This document shows positions 26,347 through 35,490 of a stretch of DNA of 64,000 nt, one piece after another (within the stretch, counting starts at the first letter, position 1; every line of letters starts with the position of its first letter). Position numbers and translations under genes: made by a program. The stretch lies in the NCBI RefSeq assembly GCF_000714545.1, contig NZ_AUNB01000001.1, positions 391,219 to 455,218 of the forward strand, given 5' to 3'. Source of the stretch: Thioclava indica. Its GTDB lineage: Bacteria > Pseudomonadota > Alphaproteobacteria > Rhodobacterales > Rhodobacteraceae. The notes under the pieces are model-generated. The model searched no databases. It was given only the letters and a program-made list of their open reading frames with translations, and was not told the origin of the DNA.

Positions 26347-27006
26347 TCAGCCCCCCGCGCGCCGCCATCCCGCCGCCTTCGCCTGCGCTTCCGAACAGAA
26401 CCAGCGCTCACCCTTGCGGCTGTTGATCCGCGTCGCGTCATATGACCGCATCCCCGGCAGGTGATAGAGATGCCCGCGCGTAGAAATATTTCCTTTGATC
26501 GCGCATCCCGGATTCGGCGGCGGTTGCGTCGCATCTGCGCGCTTTTGCGCGCGCACCTGATCAGGCCGCTCTGCACGGCCTTGCCAAATTCCGCGCCGCG
26601 CGGATTTCGCCTCGGCCTCTTGGCCCACATAGGCCATCGAATATTTGCGATAGGCAAAGGCCGCCCCGCGCGCCACCATCGCCGCGTTCAGATCGCGCCC
26701 GCCCGCATAACACACCGCAATCAAACGCCCGTAGCGATCCTCTTCCTTGCCCGAACAGCGCACCCCTTGGCTGGCGAGATCGCGCAAATCCTGCGTCGCC
26801 GCCGCCCCACAAGACCAAGCCGTGCCAGCAGCCCCCTCACAGGTCTGCTTTGATTCCGGCGCATCAATGCCAAACAACCGCACACGCGTGTTCTCAACCA
26901 CCAAAGTGTCGCCATCCACGACCCGAGGCACCCCCGAAATGGTTGAGGCCACGGCCGGCGACAGCATCGCCAACAAAAGTAAACAAAACCTGAACATTTC
27001 CCACAT
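26347..27006 (-). CDS. Secreted thermonuclease-like (SNase) protein
   Basis: Protein of 219 residues with a signal peptide (FRFCLLLLAMLSPAVA, then STISG) and a staphylococcal-nuclease OB-fold. RVVDGDTLVV and VRLFGIDAPES carry the expected calcium-binding aspartates, arginine and catalytic glutamate region, and EEDRYGRLIAVCYAGG gives the second arginine. The C-terminal 60 residues contain a separate cysteine-bearing module (GCAIKGNISTRG, then GERWFCSEAQAKAAGW) common to alphaproteobacterial secreted SNase proteins. The first two methionine codons (27006, 26997) are both possible starts. Confidence 0.86.
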   Translation of the reverse strand: MWEMFRFCLLLLAMLSPAVASTISGVPRVVDGDTLVVENTRVRLFGIDAPESKQTCEGAAGTAWSCGAAATQDLRDLASQGVRCSGKEEDRYGRLIAVCYAGGRDLNAAMVARGAAFAYRKYSMAYVGQEAEAKSARRGIWQGRAERPDQVRAQKRADATQPPPNPGCAIKGNISTRGHLYHLPGMRSYDATRINSRKGERWFCSEAQAKAAGWRRAGG

Positions 27007-27062
27007 ATGGTAGGAGCGCCGCGCAAGATCAACCTATTTCGTAGCGAGAGGTTAACGCCCCT

Positions 27063-28721
27063 TCAACGCTGCGCCACTTGCCAATTCGCCGCGATCTCGG
27101 GTTGCAGATTTTCCCGCGCCAGCGGATCGCGACCCAGCAGATGATCGGCGATTTTCTCACCCACCATGATCGAGGGCCCATTCAGATTGCCATTGGTGAT
27201 GCGTGGAAAGACCGAGCTATCCGCCACCCGCAGCCCCTCCACTCCGATCACGCGCCCCTCAGGATCCACCACCGCGCCCGGGTCATCGACCGCCCCCATC
27301 CGCGCGGTGCCGCAGGGATGATAGGCGCTCTCCGCATGCTCGCGGATGAAGGCGTCAATCTGATCGTCGCTCTGCACATCCGCGCCCGGTTGGATCTCGC
27401 GTGCGACATGGGCAGCCATCGCGGGCTGCTCGAAAATCTCGCGCGTCAGCCGGATACACTTGCGAAACTCTGCCCAATCATCGGGATGGCTCATGTAGTT
27501 GAACCGGATCTCGGGCGCCTCCGCCGGATCAGCGCTGGCCAAACGCACCGAGCCGCGCGATTTCGAGCGCATCGGCCCGACATGCGCTTGAAACCCGTGC
27601 CCCTCGGCCACCGCGCGCCCGTCATAACGCACCGCAATCGGCAAGAAATGATATTGAATATCAGGATAGTCGATGCCCGCATCCGAGCGAATGAATCCAC
27701 AAGCCTCAAACTGGTTGGACGCGCCAAGCCCGCGCTTGCCCAACACCCATTGCGCCCCGACCCAAGCCTTGCCCGCAAGGTTCCAATAGCGAAACAGGGT
27801 GATCGGCTCTTTCGCGGCAAATTGCATATAAATTTCAAGATGATCTTGCAGATTCTCCCCCACGCCTGCACGATCGGCCAACACCTCAATCCCATGCTCG
27901 CGCAAGTGATCCGCCGGACCAATCCCCGACAGCATCAACAGCTTGGGCGTATTGATCGAACTGGCCGCCAGCACCACCTCGCGCTGCGCCGAGATCACCT
28001 CGACACGGCCCTTGCGCTCCACTTCAACGCCCACCGCGCGCTTACCCTCAAACACAACGCGCCGCGCCAAGGCCCGCACGATACGCAACCGCCCGGTCTT
28101 CAGCGCCGGGCGCAGATACGCATTGGCCGCCGACCACCGCCGCCCCTTGTAAATCGTGGCCTCCATCGGGCCAAAACCCTCTTGGCGCGCGCCGTTATAA
28201 TCCTCGCTCACCGGATAGCCCGCCTGCTGCCCCGCCGCGATAAACGCATCAAATAGCGGGTTGGCGCGCGGCCCGCGCGTCACATGCAGCGGCCCTGACG
28301 TCCCGCGCCACTCAGACGCGCCGCCATGCCAATGCTCCATCCGCTTGAAATAGGGCAGCACATCGGCAAAGCCCCAGCCCCGCGCGCCACTCTCTTCCCA
28401 ATGATCGAAATCGCGGGCATGACCACGCACGTAAACCATCCCGTTGACGCTCGACGATCCGCCCAACACCTTGCCGCGCGGCGTGGCAAGCTTGCGCCCG
28501 CCCAGCCCCGGCTCTGGCTGACTGGCAAACCCCCAGTCATACATCGCCATATTCATCGGATAGCTCAGCGCACCGGGCATCTGGATAAACGGGCCAGCAT
28601 CGGACCCGCCATGCTCGATCACCACAACATCACGCCCCGCCTCAACCAGACGATACGCCAAAGCCGACCCGCCCGAGCCAGCCCCCACAATCACAAATTC
28701 AGCCTGCGTTCTCATTTTCAT
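27063..28721 (-). CDS. betA: Choline dehydrogenase
   Basis: FAD-dependent GMC oxidoreductase of 552 residues that oxidises choline to betaine aldehyde at the membrane. The FAD motif [17 protein letters not shown] is at the N-terminus, [18 protein letters not shown] is GMC signature 1, [17 protein letters not shown] is signature 2, and [10 protein letters not shown] carries the catalytic histidine. It ends the betI-betB-betA operon. Its ATG (28721) falls in the tail of a dispersed intergenic repeat that also leaves GGAG only 11-12 bases upstream as a possible ribosome-binding site. Confidence 0.96.
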   Translation of the reverse strand: MKMRTQAEFVIVGAGSGGSALAYRLVEAGRDVVVIEHGGSDAGPFIQMPGALSYPMNMAMYDWGFASQPEPGLGGRKLATPRGKVLGGSSSVNGMVYVRGHARDFDHWEESGARGWGFADVLPYFKRMEHWHGGASEWRGTSGPLHVTRGPRANPLFDAFIAAGQQAGYPVSEDYNGARQEGFGPMEATIYKGRRWSAANAYLRPALKTGRLRIVRALARRVVFEGKRAVGVEVERKGRVEVISAQREVVLAASSINTPKLLMLSGIGPADHLREHGIEVLADRAGVGENLQDHLEIYMQFAAKEPITLFRYWNLAGKAWVGAQWVLGKRGLGASNQFEACGFIRSDAGIDYPDIQYHFLPIAVRYDGRAVAEGHGFQAHVGPMRSKSRGSVRLASADPAEAPEIRFNYMSHPDDWAEFRKCIRLTREIFEQPAMAAHVAREIQPGADVQSDDQIDAFIREHAESAYHPCGTARMGAVDDPGAVVDPEGRVIGVEGLRVADSSVFPRITNGNLNGPSIMVGEKIADHLLGRDPLARENLQPEIAANWQVAQR

Positions 28722-28765
28722 CTGGCCCTAAATACTCCGGGGTCCGGGGCAGCGCCCCGGCGACC
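28721..28765 (-). repeat. Intergenic repeat copy 2 between betB and betA
   Basis: Minus strand CCGGGGC-gct-GCCCCGG hairpin (28744-28760), then CCCCGGAGTATTTAGGGCC and AGATGAAA. It has the same order of elements as at 5262-5322 and 34432-34491. Its terminal ATGAAA is the betA start. Confidence 0.6.
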
Positions 28766-28777
28766 TCAAAACGCGCC

Positions 28778-30229
28778 TCAATACGGGCTTTCAACCGGCC
28801 CCATGCCGACATAGACCGACTTCACCTGCGTATAATGCTCAACGGCAGCGCGCGAATTCTCGCGCCCGAAGCCTGACCCCTTAACCGCCCCAAAGGGCAT
28901 TTCCACCGGTGTCAGGTTATAAGCGTTGATCCAGCAGGTGCCCGCCTGCAACTGCCCGATCACGCGATGCCCTCGCGCCAGATCAGCGGTAAACACCCCC
29001 GCCGCCAGTCCGAACTGCGTGTCATTGGCGCGCGCGATCACTTCGGCCTCATCGTCGAAATCAAGCACCGACATCACGGGCCCGAAAATCTCCTCGCGCG
29101 CGATGGTCATGCTGTCAGCCACATCGGCAAACACCGTGGGCTGCACGAACAGCGGCCCCTCATTACCCTGCGCGCCGCCGCAAATCAGCCGCGCACCCTC
29201 GGATTTGGCGCTTTCGATATAGCTCAGCACCTTGTCGCGCTGTGCGGCTGAAATCAGCGGCCCGAATTGCGTGGTCTCGTCTTGCGGATCACCCGCTTTG
29301 ATACGCCCCGTGCGCTCGGCCAGACGCGTCAGAAACGCGTCCTTAATGCCCTTTTGCACAAACACCCGCGTGCCGTTGGAACAGATCTGCCCTGAAGAAT
29401 AGAAATTCGCCAGCATCGCTGCGCCCACGGCGCTATCCAGATCGGCATCGTCGAAAATAATCAGCGGAGATTTCCCGCCCAGCTCCATCGTGACATGTTT
29501 CATGCCCGCCGCCGCCGCCGTGTAAACCTTGGCCCCCGTGGGCACCGATCCCGTCAGCGAGACCTTGGCGATACGTGGATCGCTGGCCAGCGCCGCGCCC
29601 ACCGCGCCGTACCCCTGCACCACGTTGAACAGCCCCGCAGGCATCCCGGCCTCGATGAAAATCGCGGCCAGTTGCAGCGCGCCAAGCGGCGTCACCTCAG
29701 ATGGTTTGAACACCATCGCATTGCCGGTGGACAGCGCAGGCGCGGCCTTCCAGCAGGCAATCTGACTGGGGTAATTCCACGCACCGATCCCGGCGCAAAC
29801 ACCCAAAGGCTCGCGCAGGGTATAGGCGAAATCGCCCCCAAGCGGCATCGTCTCGCCTGTCAGCGTGGGTGCAAGCCCCGCGAAATATTCCAGCGCCTCC
29901 GCCCCCGAGGGCCAATCGGCCTCGCGCGTCTCCTGAATCGGTTTTCCGGTATCCAGCGTCTCAAGCTGCGCCAGGTCCTCGGCGCGTTCGCGAATGATCG
30001 CCACGGCGCGGGTCAACACGCGCGCACGCTCTACCGGACGCCACGCAGCCCAATCCTTTTGCGCCGCGATAGCCCCCGAGAGCGCCGCCTCGATCACCGC
30101 AGGCGTGGCCGCATGCAGCCGTGCGATCACCTCGCCCGTGCCGGGATAGGTGACCTCGATCACCTCGCCCGCCGCGTCTTCCATCCAGTCGCCATTGACG
30201 AAATGGCTCGCTTTCGGTTGCGCTCTCAT
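28778..30229 (-). CDS. betB: Betaine aldehyde dehydrogenase
   Basis: NAD-dependent aldehyde dehydrogenase of 483 residues completing choline to glycine betaine. Signatures: PWNYP-type [13 protein letters not shown], the NAD-site FKPSEVTPL, catalytic glutamate in [12 protein letters not shown], catalytic cysteine in [12 protein letters not shown], and [13 protein letters not shown] at the end. ATG 30229 with GGAGG upstream overlaps the betI stop as ATGA; the long upstream extension lies within betI and is rejected. Confidence 0.96.
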   Translation of the reverse strand: MRAQPKASHFVNGDWMEDAAGEVIEVTYPGTGEVIARLHAATPAVIEAALSGAIAAQKDWAAWRPVERARVLTRAVAIIRERAEDLAQLETLDTGKPIQETREADWPSGAEALEYFAGLAPTLTGETMPLGGDFAYTLREPLGVCAGIGAWNYPSQIACWKAAPALSTGNAMVFKPSEVTPLGALQLAAIFIEAGMPAGLFNVVQGYGAVGAALASDPRIAKVSLTGSVPTGAKVYTAAAAGMKHVTMELGGKSPLIIFDDADLDSAVGAAMLANFYSSGQICSNGTRVFVQKGIKDAFLTRLAERTGRIKAGDPQDETTQFGPLISAAQRDKVLSYIESAKSEGARLICGGAQGNEGPLFVQPTVFADVADSMTIAREEIFGPVMSVLDFDDEAEVIARANDTQFGLAAGVFTADLARGHRVIGQLQAGTCWINAYNLTPVEMPFGAVKGSGFGRENSRAAVEHYTQVKSVYVGMGPVESPY

Positions 30230-30807
30230 TGCCCGTCCTCCAATTCTTTTTCCAGATGCGCCAGCACCATGTTGCAGGCGTGCTGGCGATCCAACGCGCC
30301 CCCCGCCAGTGCAGCGCGGATATAGACGCCATCGATCAGCGCGCCCAAACCTTCGGCCACGGCCTCGGCCCGTGCGCCCACAATCGGACGCAACCCGCAC
30401 AGCAGGTTCGAGCGCAGCCGCGATTGATACACCCCCAGCAAGCGCCGCGCCGCATCGCTCGATTGCGCCAGAACGTAGAAATTGAGCCAGGCCGAAATCG
30501 CCTCGCCGCGAAACGATCCGGCCGCAAACGACCCGATCACAATAGCGCGCACCCGGTCGCGCGGGCTGCGCGCCGTGGCCAGCGCGCCACGCACCTCGGC
30601 CCCGTAAAGCGTCAGGATCGAGCGCATCGCAGCCAGAAAAATCTGCTCTTTCGAGCCAAAGTAATGATGCGCCAGCGCCGACGACATCCCCGCACGCCGC
30701 GCAATCTGCGCCACCGTCACATCCAGCGAGCCAGCATCGCCCACTGTCTCAATCGTGGCTTTAACCAGCGCCGCGCGCCGTATAGGCTCTGCTCCAAGCT
30801 TGGGCAT
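30226..30807 (-). CDS. betI: Choline-responsive TetR repressor BetI
   Basis: TetR-family regulator of 193 residues. The N-terminal helix-turn-helix reads [20 protein letters not shown], followed by [18 protein letters not shown], which is close to characterised BetI proteins; the [11 protein letters not shown] segment lies in the ligand domain. It represses the bet operon in the absence of choline. It leads the betI-betB-betA operon, and a palindrome at 30858-30879 in front of it is the likely operator. Confidence 0.95.
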   Translation of the reverse strand: MPKLGAEPIRRAALVKATIETVGDAGSLDVTVAQIARRAGMSSALAHHYFGSKEQIFLAAMRSILTLYGAEVRGALATARSPRDRVRAIVIGSFAAGSFRGEAISAWLNFYVLAQSSDAARRLLGVYQSRLRSNLLCGLRPIVGARAEAVAEGLGALIDGVYIRAALAGGALDRQHACNMVLAHLEKELEDGQ

Positions 30808-30850
30808 CTGTGTCTCTCGTTCTTTGACGGTTTGCAGTTTCGTCTCAGGT

Positions 30851-30878
30851 AGAATATGTTTATTGACTCGTCAATCAA
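30851..30878 (-). promoter_or_regulatory. Promoter of betI-betB-betA
   Basis: Minus strand TTGATT (30873-30878), 16-base spacer, TATTCT (30851-30856). The BetI palindrome overlaps the -35 element and most of the spacer. Confidence 0.65.
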
Positions 30879-30879
30879 C
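30858..30879. promoter_or_regulatory. BetI operator palindrome
   Basis: Core ATTGAC-TC-GTCAAT (30862-30875) extended by GTT on the left and AAC on the right, symmetrical about 30868.5 with one mismatch. It is placed in the divergent gap between betI and choX, so one repressor site can serve both operons. Confidence 0.75.
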
Positions 30880-30921
30880 AACCGCAACCTTGCGGTTTGA
30901 CGTAGTGACAGGGAGAAAAAT

Positions 30922-31866
30922 ATGAAATTCCGTTCCACCCTCATCGCACTGGGGGCCGCGCTGACGCTGGGCTTTACCGCCAGCGCACCGGTGCAGGCCG
31001 CCGATTGCTCTAGCGTGACGTTTTCCGATGTCGGCTGGACCGATATCACCTCGACCACCGCCGCCGCGACCACGATCCTGCACGCATTGGGCTATAAAAC
31101 CGATGTCAAAGTGCTGTCCGTTCCCGTGACCTATCAGGCTTTGTCCAAGGGCGATGTCGATGTGTTTCTGGGCAACTGGATGCCCTCGATGGCCGCCAAC
31201 GTCGACCCCTACACCAAGGATGGCACGGTCGAGACGCTGGGCACCAACCTGACGGGCGCGAAGTACACGCTGGCCACAAACCCCGCCGGAGCCAAGCTTG
31301 GCATCAAGGATTTCGCCGATATCGCGAAACACAAAGACGAACTTGATGGCAATATCTACGGCATTGAGCCTGGCAATGACGGCAACACGCTGATCCTTGG
31401 CATGATCGACAAGAACGACTACGGGCTTGGCGATTTCGACCTCAAGGAAAGTTCGGAGCAAGGCATGCTGGCGCAGGTCGCGCGCGCTGATAAATCGGGC
31501 AAGCCGATCATCTTCCTCGCATGGGAACCCCACCCGATGAACGCCAATTTCGACATCACCTATCTGGCGGGCGGTGACGATGTGTTCGGCCCCGATTACG
31601 GCGGTGCCGAGGTGATGACCAACGTGCGCAAAGGCTTTGTGCAGGACTGCCCCAATGTCGGCAAACTCGTGACCAACCTGAAATTCACCCTGCCGATGGA
31701 AAACGAAATCATGGGCAAAATTCTGGATGATGGCGAAGAACCCGGACAGGCCGCCAAAGACTGGCTCGCAGGCCACCCCGAGGTCTGGCAGAACTGGCTT
31801 ACCGGCGTGACGACCAAAGACGGCGGCGATGCCCGCGCGGCGGTCGAACAGGCGCTTGGCAAGTGA
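30922..31866 (+). CDS. choX: Choline ABC transporter substrate-binding protein
   Basis: Periplasmic protein of 314 residues with a signal peptide (LIALGAALTLGFTASAPVQA, cleaved before ADCSS). It belongs to the OpuAC/ProX type-II binding-protein family: FSDVGWTDITSTTAAATTIL, LSKGDVDVFLGNWMPSM (aromatic-cage region) and the WEPHPMNANFDITYLAGGDDVFG segment match ChoX of Sinorhizobium. CAGGGAG precedes ATG 30922. It starts an operon with choW and choV, divergent from betI. Confidence 0.94.
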   Translation: MKFRSTLIALGAALTLGFTASAPVQAADCSSVTFSDVGWTDITSTTAAATTILHALGYKTDVKVLSVPVTYQALSKGDVDVFLGNWMPSMAANVDPYTKDGTVETLGTNLTGAKYTLATNPAGAKLGIKDFADIAKHKDELDGNIYGIEPGNDGNTLILGMIDKNDYGLGDFDLKESSEQGMLAQVARADKSGKPIIFLAWEPHPMNANFDITYLAGGDDVFGPDYGGAEVMTNVRKGFVQDCPNVGKLVTNLKFTLPMENEIMGKILDDGEEPGQAAKDWLAGHPEVWQNWLTGVTTKDGGDARAAVEQALGK

Positions 31867-32540
31867 TCCACGTTTCTAAAAACAAGGGCGCGCGCAGCAA
31901 AATTTGCGCGCGCCTGACCCCGCTTGCGATGCTATGCGCGCTCGCCCAGCCCGCCCAAGCCGCCGAGCCGCTCACCCCCTGCCCGACCAGCGCCGACCTG
32001 CATGCCGAGGGCATCATCCTGTCGCGCACCAACCCGCGCATGAGCGAGGCGTTTCGCTACGAAAACGGCCAGCTCATCGGGTATCGCGCCGATGATCCCG
32101 ACCTTGGCCGCGCTCCGCAACGCGAAATCTTTGCCCACCCGCTCGCCATAACCACACGTCAATCCGCCGGGCGCGAATTCACCCTGCGCTACACCGATAA
32201 TCCCACCGCGCTGGACACGCTGTCGCAAAAAGGCAGATGGAGCAGCCCCGTCGCGCTGCTCGTGGACGGCAAGCCAGAGCGGCAAGGCACCATCACCTAC
32301 ACCTATCGCGGCCCCGGCTCGGTTCAGATCGGCACCTGCACCTACCCCGTCTGGCAAGTGGTCGAGCGCGTCGATCTGGGCGATCTGCACTCGTCTTTCC
32401 TCAAGGAATTCGCCCCCGATCCCGGCATTGTTCTGCGTTCGACCAAGCTGGACCCGAAAACCAGCAAAGCCCTGTCGCAGGTCGCGTTTGACGCCATCAC
32501 CGTGCGCAAGAAAAAACCAACGGACAAAGGACCGGAATGA
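31863..32540 (+). CDS. Exported protein of unknown function inside the choline transporter operon
   Basis: Protein of 225 residues, not recognised. GTG 31863 overlaps the choX stop (GTGA), and its own stop overlaps the choW start, so it is fully embedded and coupled. A signal peptide (LTPLAMLCALAQPAQAAEP) precedes a beta-rich periplasmic domain: AFRYENGQLIGYRADD, TITYTYRGPGSVQIGTC, YPVWQVVERVDLG. Cysteines near residues 40 and 159 could pair. No transporter or enzyme motif. The 30 residues before the hydrophobic signal are longer and more basic than usual; a later start is possible. Confidence 0.82.
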   Translation: MIHVSKNKGARSKICARLTPLAMLCALAQPAQAAEPLTPCPTSADLHAEGIILSRTNPRMSEAFRYENGQLIGYRADDPDLGRAPQREIFAHPLAITTRQSAGREFTLRYTDNPTALDTLSQKGRWSSPVALLVDGKPERQGTITYTYRGPGSVQIGTCTYPVWQVVERVDLGDLHSSFLKEFAPDPGIVLRSTKLDPKTSKALSQVAFDAITVRKKKPTDKGPE

Positions 32541-33373
32541 CCTGGCTGACCGACACCAAGATTCCCGTGGGCCAAACCGCCAAAGCGGTGATCGACTGGC
32601 TGCAAACCCATGCCAGCCCGTTTTTCGACGCACTCTCTGCGGCGATGCAAGGGCTTATCGACGCGATCCTGTGGGTCTTTGAAACGCCCCCGCCCCTTGT
32701 GATTATCGCGGCGTTCATGGCGCTGACATGGTGGCTGCAACGGCGCTGGATTTTGACGCTGCTGGTGGGCTTGGGCTTCGCGTTTATCCTCAACCAAGGC
32801 TATTGGGAGGAAACCACCGAAAGCCTGACGCTGGTGCTGTCGGCCTGTGTGGTGTGCATGGGGCTGGGCGTGCCCATCGGCATCGCCACCGCGCATCGCC
32901 CGCGCCTTTACAAGGTGATGCAGCCGGTGCTGGACCTGATGCAAACCCTGCCCGGTTTCGTCTACCTGATCCCCGCAATCGTGTTTTTCGGCATCGGCAT
33001 GGTGCCCGGCCTGATCGCCACCGTGATCTTCGTGCTGCCCGCGCCAATCCGGCTGACGCATCTGGGTGTGTCCTCCACCCCCGACACATTGATCGAGGCC
33101 GCCCAAGCCTTTGGCGCCACCAAACGCCAGTTGCTGTGGAAGGTCGAGCTACCCTATGCCACACCGCAAATCATGGCCGGTCTGAACCAGACGATCATGC
33201 TGTCGCTCTCGATGGTGGTGATTGCAGCGCTTGTGGGCGCAGACGGGCTGGGCGTGCCAGTGGTGCGCGCGCTCAACACCGTCAACACCCGCTTGGGATT
33301 TGAATCAGGCTTCGTGATCGTGGTGCTCGCGATCATCCTTGACCGGATGCTGCGTCGGGAGGGCAAGAAATGA
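32537..33373 (+). CDS. choW: Choline ABC transporter permease
   Basis: Permease of 278 residues, about six membrane helices, of the ProW/OpuAB type. The cytoplasmic coupling motif EAAQAFGATKRQLLWKVELP (EAA-x3-G) and the conserved MQTLPGFVYLIPAIVFFGIG helix are visible. N-terminal soluble part (about 50 residues) with VIDWLQTH is typical of ChoW/ProW. Its ATG overlaps the stop of the preceding exported protein gene and its stop overlaps choV. Confidence 0.95.
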   Translation: MTWLTDTKIPVGQTAKAVIDWLQTHASPFFDALSAAMQGLIDAILWVFETPPPLVIIAAFMALTWWLQRRWILTLLVGLGFAFILNQGYWEETTESLTLVLSACVVCMGLGVPIGIATAHRPRLYKVMQPVLDLMQTLPGFVYLIPAIVFFGIGMVPGLIATVIFVLPAPIRLTHLGVSSTPDTLIEAAQAFGATKRQLLWKVELPYATPQIMAGLNQTIMLSLSMVVIAALVGADGLGVPVVRALNTVNTRLGFESGFVIVVLAIILDRMLRREGKK

Positions 33374-34416
33374 GCGCCCCCACCCCCAAACAACCCGCCG
33401 TTCGGTTCGAAAATGTCTCGATCGTGTTTGGCGATGATCCCGCCAGCGCGCTGCCGCTGATGGACGAAAACCTCTCGCGCCCCGATATTCAGGACCGCAC
33501 CGGCCAAATTCTGGGCGTGCATGACTGCTCGCTGGATGTGGCCGAGGGCGAGATTCTGGTGCTCATGGGCCTGTCGGGCTCGGGTAAATCCACGCTGCTG
33601 CGCGCGGTGAACGGGCTGAACCCGGTGTGTCGCGGCGCGGTGCATGTGCATGACGGCAACGGACTGATTGATGTCACCCATGCCGACGCCGCCACGCTAC
33701 GCTCCATCCGCCTGCACCGCGTCGCGATGGTGTTTCAGCAATTCGGCCTGCTGCCGTGGCGCAGCGTCCGTGAAAATGTCGGGCTGGGCCTTGAACTTGG
33801 CGGCATGCCAAAACCCGAACGCCGCGCCCGCGTGGACGAACAGCTTGAAATGGTGGGCCTGTCGCAATGGGCAGACCGCGAAGTGGCCGAGCTGTCAGGC
33901 GGTATGCAGCAACGCGTCGGCCTCGCGCGCGCCTTCGCCACCGACGCCCCGATCTTGCTGATGGATGAACCCTTCTCGGCGCTTGATCCGCTGATCCGCG
34001 CCCGCCTGCAAGACGAGCTGCTCGATCTGCAATCCAAACTCAAACGCACGATTATCTTCGTCAGCCATGACCTCGACGAGGCCTTTAAAATCGGCAACCG
34101 CATCGCGCTGATGGAGGGCGGGCGGATCGTGCAAGCGGGAACTGCGCGCGACATCATCGCCAACCCGGCAAACGATTATGTGGCCGATTTCGTCGCCCAT
34201 ATGAACCCGCTTGGCGTGCTGCGCGCCGCCGATCTGGCGCAAGTATCAAATGGCGAAGCTCCCCCGACCTCGGGGGCGCGCGTCGGCCTTGATACGCCGG
34301 TGAAAGAGGTGATGGAACGGCTGCGCGATGAGCCTGCCGTCGCGCTCAGCGATGGCCGCGTGGTCACCCGCGAAAGCGTCATCGCCGCGCTCATTGACCC
34401 CAAGGGCAGCGCCTGA
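33370..34416 (+). CDS. choV: Choline ABC transporter ATP-binding protein
   Basis: ABC ATPase of 348 residues. Walker A LMGLSGSGKSTLL, Q-loop VFQQFGLLPW, signature LSGGMQQRVGLARA, Walker B ILLMDEPFSALDP and switch histidine FVSHDLDEA are all present. The N-terminal extension (FGDDPASALPLMDENLSR) is typical of ChoV. The C-terminal 80 residues are shorter than the CBS pair of ProV. It closes the choX-choW-choV operon, followed by a large inverted repeat. Confidence 0.95.
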   Translation: MSAPTPKQPAVRFENVSIVFGDDPASALPLMDENLSRPDIQDRTGQILGVHDCSLDVAEGEILVLMGLSGSGKSTLLRAVNGLNPVCRGAVHVHDGNGLIDVTHADAATLRSIRLHRVAMVFQQFGLLPWRSVRENVGLGLELGGMPKPERRARVDEQLEMVGLSQWADREVAELSGGMQQRVGLARAFATDAPILLMDEPFSALDPLIRARLQDELLDLQSKLKRTIIFVSHDLDEAFKIGNRIALMEGGRIVQAGTARDIIANPANDYVADFVAHMNPLGVLRAADLAQVSNGEAPPTSGARVGLDTPVKEVMERLRDEPAVALSDGRVVTRESVIAALIDPKGSA

Positions 34417-34431
34417 GGCCGACGTCGGAGT

Positions 34432-34491
34432 GAGTATTTTTGGCTAGATGAAATTCAAGAGAAAGCTATTTTCATCTAGCGACAAATACTC
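34432..34491. repeat. Large inverted repeat, two repeat tails head-to-head
   Basis: GAGTATTT-ttg-GCTAGATGAAA against TTTCATCTAGC-gac-AAATACTC, a 17-base loop between. Each arm equals the GAGTATTT..AGATGAAA tail of the repeat seen at 28721-28768. It lies between the converging choV and DMT genes and may act as their bidirectional terminator. Confidence 0.75.
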
Positions 34492-34528
34492 CCGCCGGAG
34501 GCATCCGACCGCAAAATCAAGCGCGCGC

Positions 34529-35437
34529 CTAAAGTTTGGTCGCAGGCGCGGGCGGAGTGACGGGACGGCGTTTGATCTGAGATTCGCGCCACGTCATATA
34601 GCTGACAGAGGCGATGATGATCCCGCCGCCTAAAATGACGTAAGGATCAGGAACTTCTCCGAAAATCGTCCATCCAGCAAGCGCCGCCCAGACCAGCTGC
34701 AAGAAAATGACCGGCTGCGTCACGCTGACCGGGGCGGCCGCAAAAGCGCGCGTCATCGCGTAATGGCCAGCGGTCGCGAACACCGCCACCGCGCCGAGCC
34801 AAAGAACAACGGACAGTGAAATGGGCTGCCATTCCCACAACGCCAGAGGCGCAAGCGCAACCGTCACCACCAGCGTCATCATTGCCACCACGGTGCTGGC
34901 GGGCACGAAATCGGTCAGCCGCTTGGCCGACAGATAGGCCGCGCCGAAGAACAGCGCCGCGCCAAGCTGGGCGATGTGACCGGGCTCGATCGTGCGGATA
35001 CCGGGGCGCAGGATGATCAGCGCGCCAATCAGCGCCACGATAATCGCGCTGATGCGTCGCCACGCCAGCCCCTCGCCCAGCAGCAACGCGCCGCCCACCG
35101 TTACCACAATCGGGTTAAGGTAGTTGATCGCGGTGACATCGGCGATCGCGATATGCGTCATCGCGTAAAACCACAGCACCACCGCGACCGCGTGCAGCAC
35201 GCCGCGCAAACCAAACAGCACCCAGACCTCGCGCGTGTAACTGCGCCGCAAAATCCTCGCTAAAGCGGGGGCGAAAAAGATAAGCCCCCAAGCAAAGCGC
35301 ACAAAGGCCGATTGCGCAACGGGCACCGAAGCCCCCAGCCAATGCACGATGATATTGACGAACACGAAACACAGCGTTGCTGCGAGCATCCAGAGGATGC
35401 CGATCATCGGGCGGTTGGCTTCGGGGTTTGCGATCAT
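34529..35437 (-). CDS. EamA/DMT-family transporter
   Basis: Protein of 302 residues, ten predicted helices in two EamA repeats. ILWMLAATLCFVFVNIIVHW opens the first; AQLGAALFFGAAYLSAKRL opens the second, and each ends in the typical helix-GE-x-PD-P-VILGGGIIIA pattern. Drug/metabolite superfamily, probably an exporter; substrate unknown. ATG 35437 is chosen; the in-frame extension upstream lies in the next gene. It is tandem with a LysE-type exporter. Confidence 0.87.
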   Translation of the reverse strand: MIANPEANRPMIGILWMLAATLCFVFVNIIVHWLGASVPVAQSAFVRFAWGLIFFAPALARILRRSYTREVWVLFGLRGVLHAVAVVLWFYAMTHIAIADVTAINYLNPIVVTVGGALLLGEGLAWRRISAIIVALIGALIILRPGIRTIEPGHIAQLGAALFFGAAYLSAKRLTDFVPASTVVAMMTLVVTVALAPLALWEWQPISLSVVLWLGAVAVFATAGHYAMTRAFAAAPVSVTQPVIFLQLVWAALAGWTIFGEVPDPYVILGGGIIIASVSYMTWRESQIKRRPVTPPAPATKL

Positions 35438-35490
35438 GCCCCTTTTGGACTCTGAAACGCGCGGTTTCGCAAGGGGCAGCTTTGTATCCG

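Noticed and set aside
27063..34416. A betC choline-sulfatase gene in the choline cluster
   Set aside because: No sulfatase motif is present; the extra gene at 31863 is not a sulfatase.
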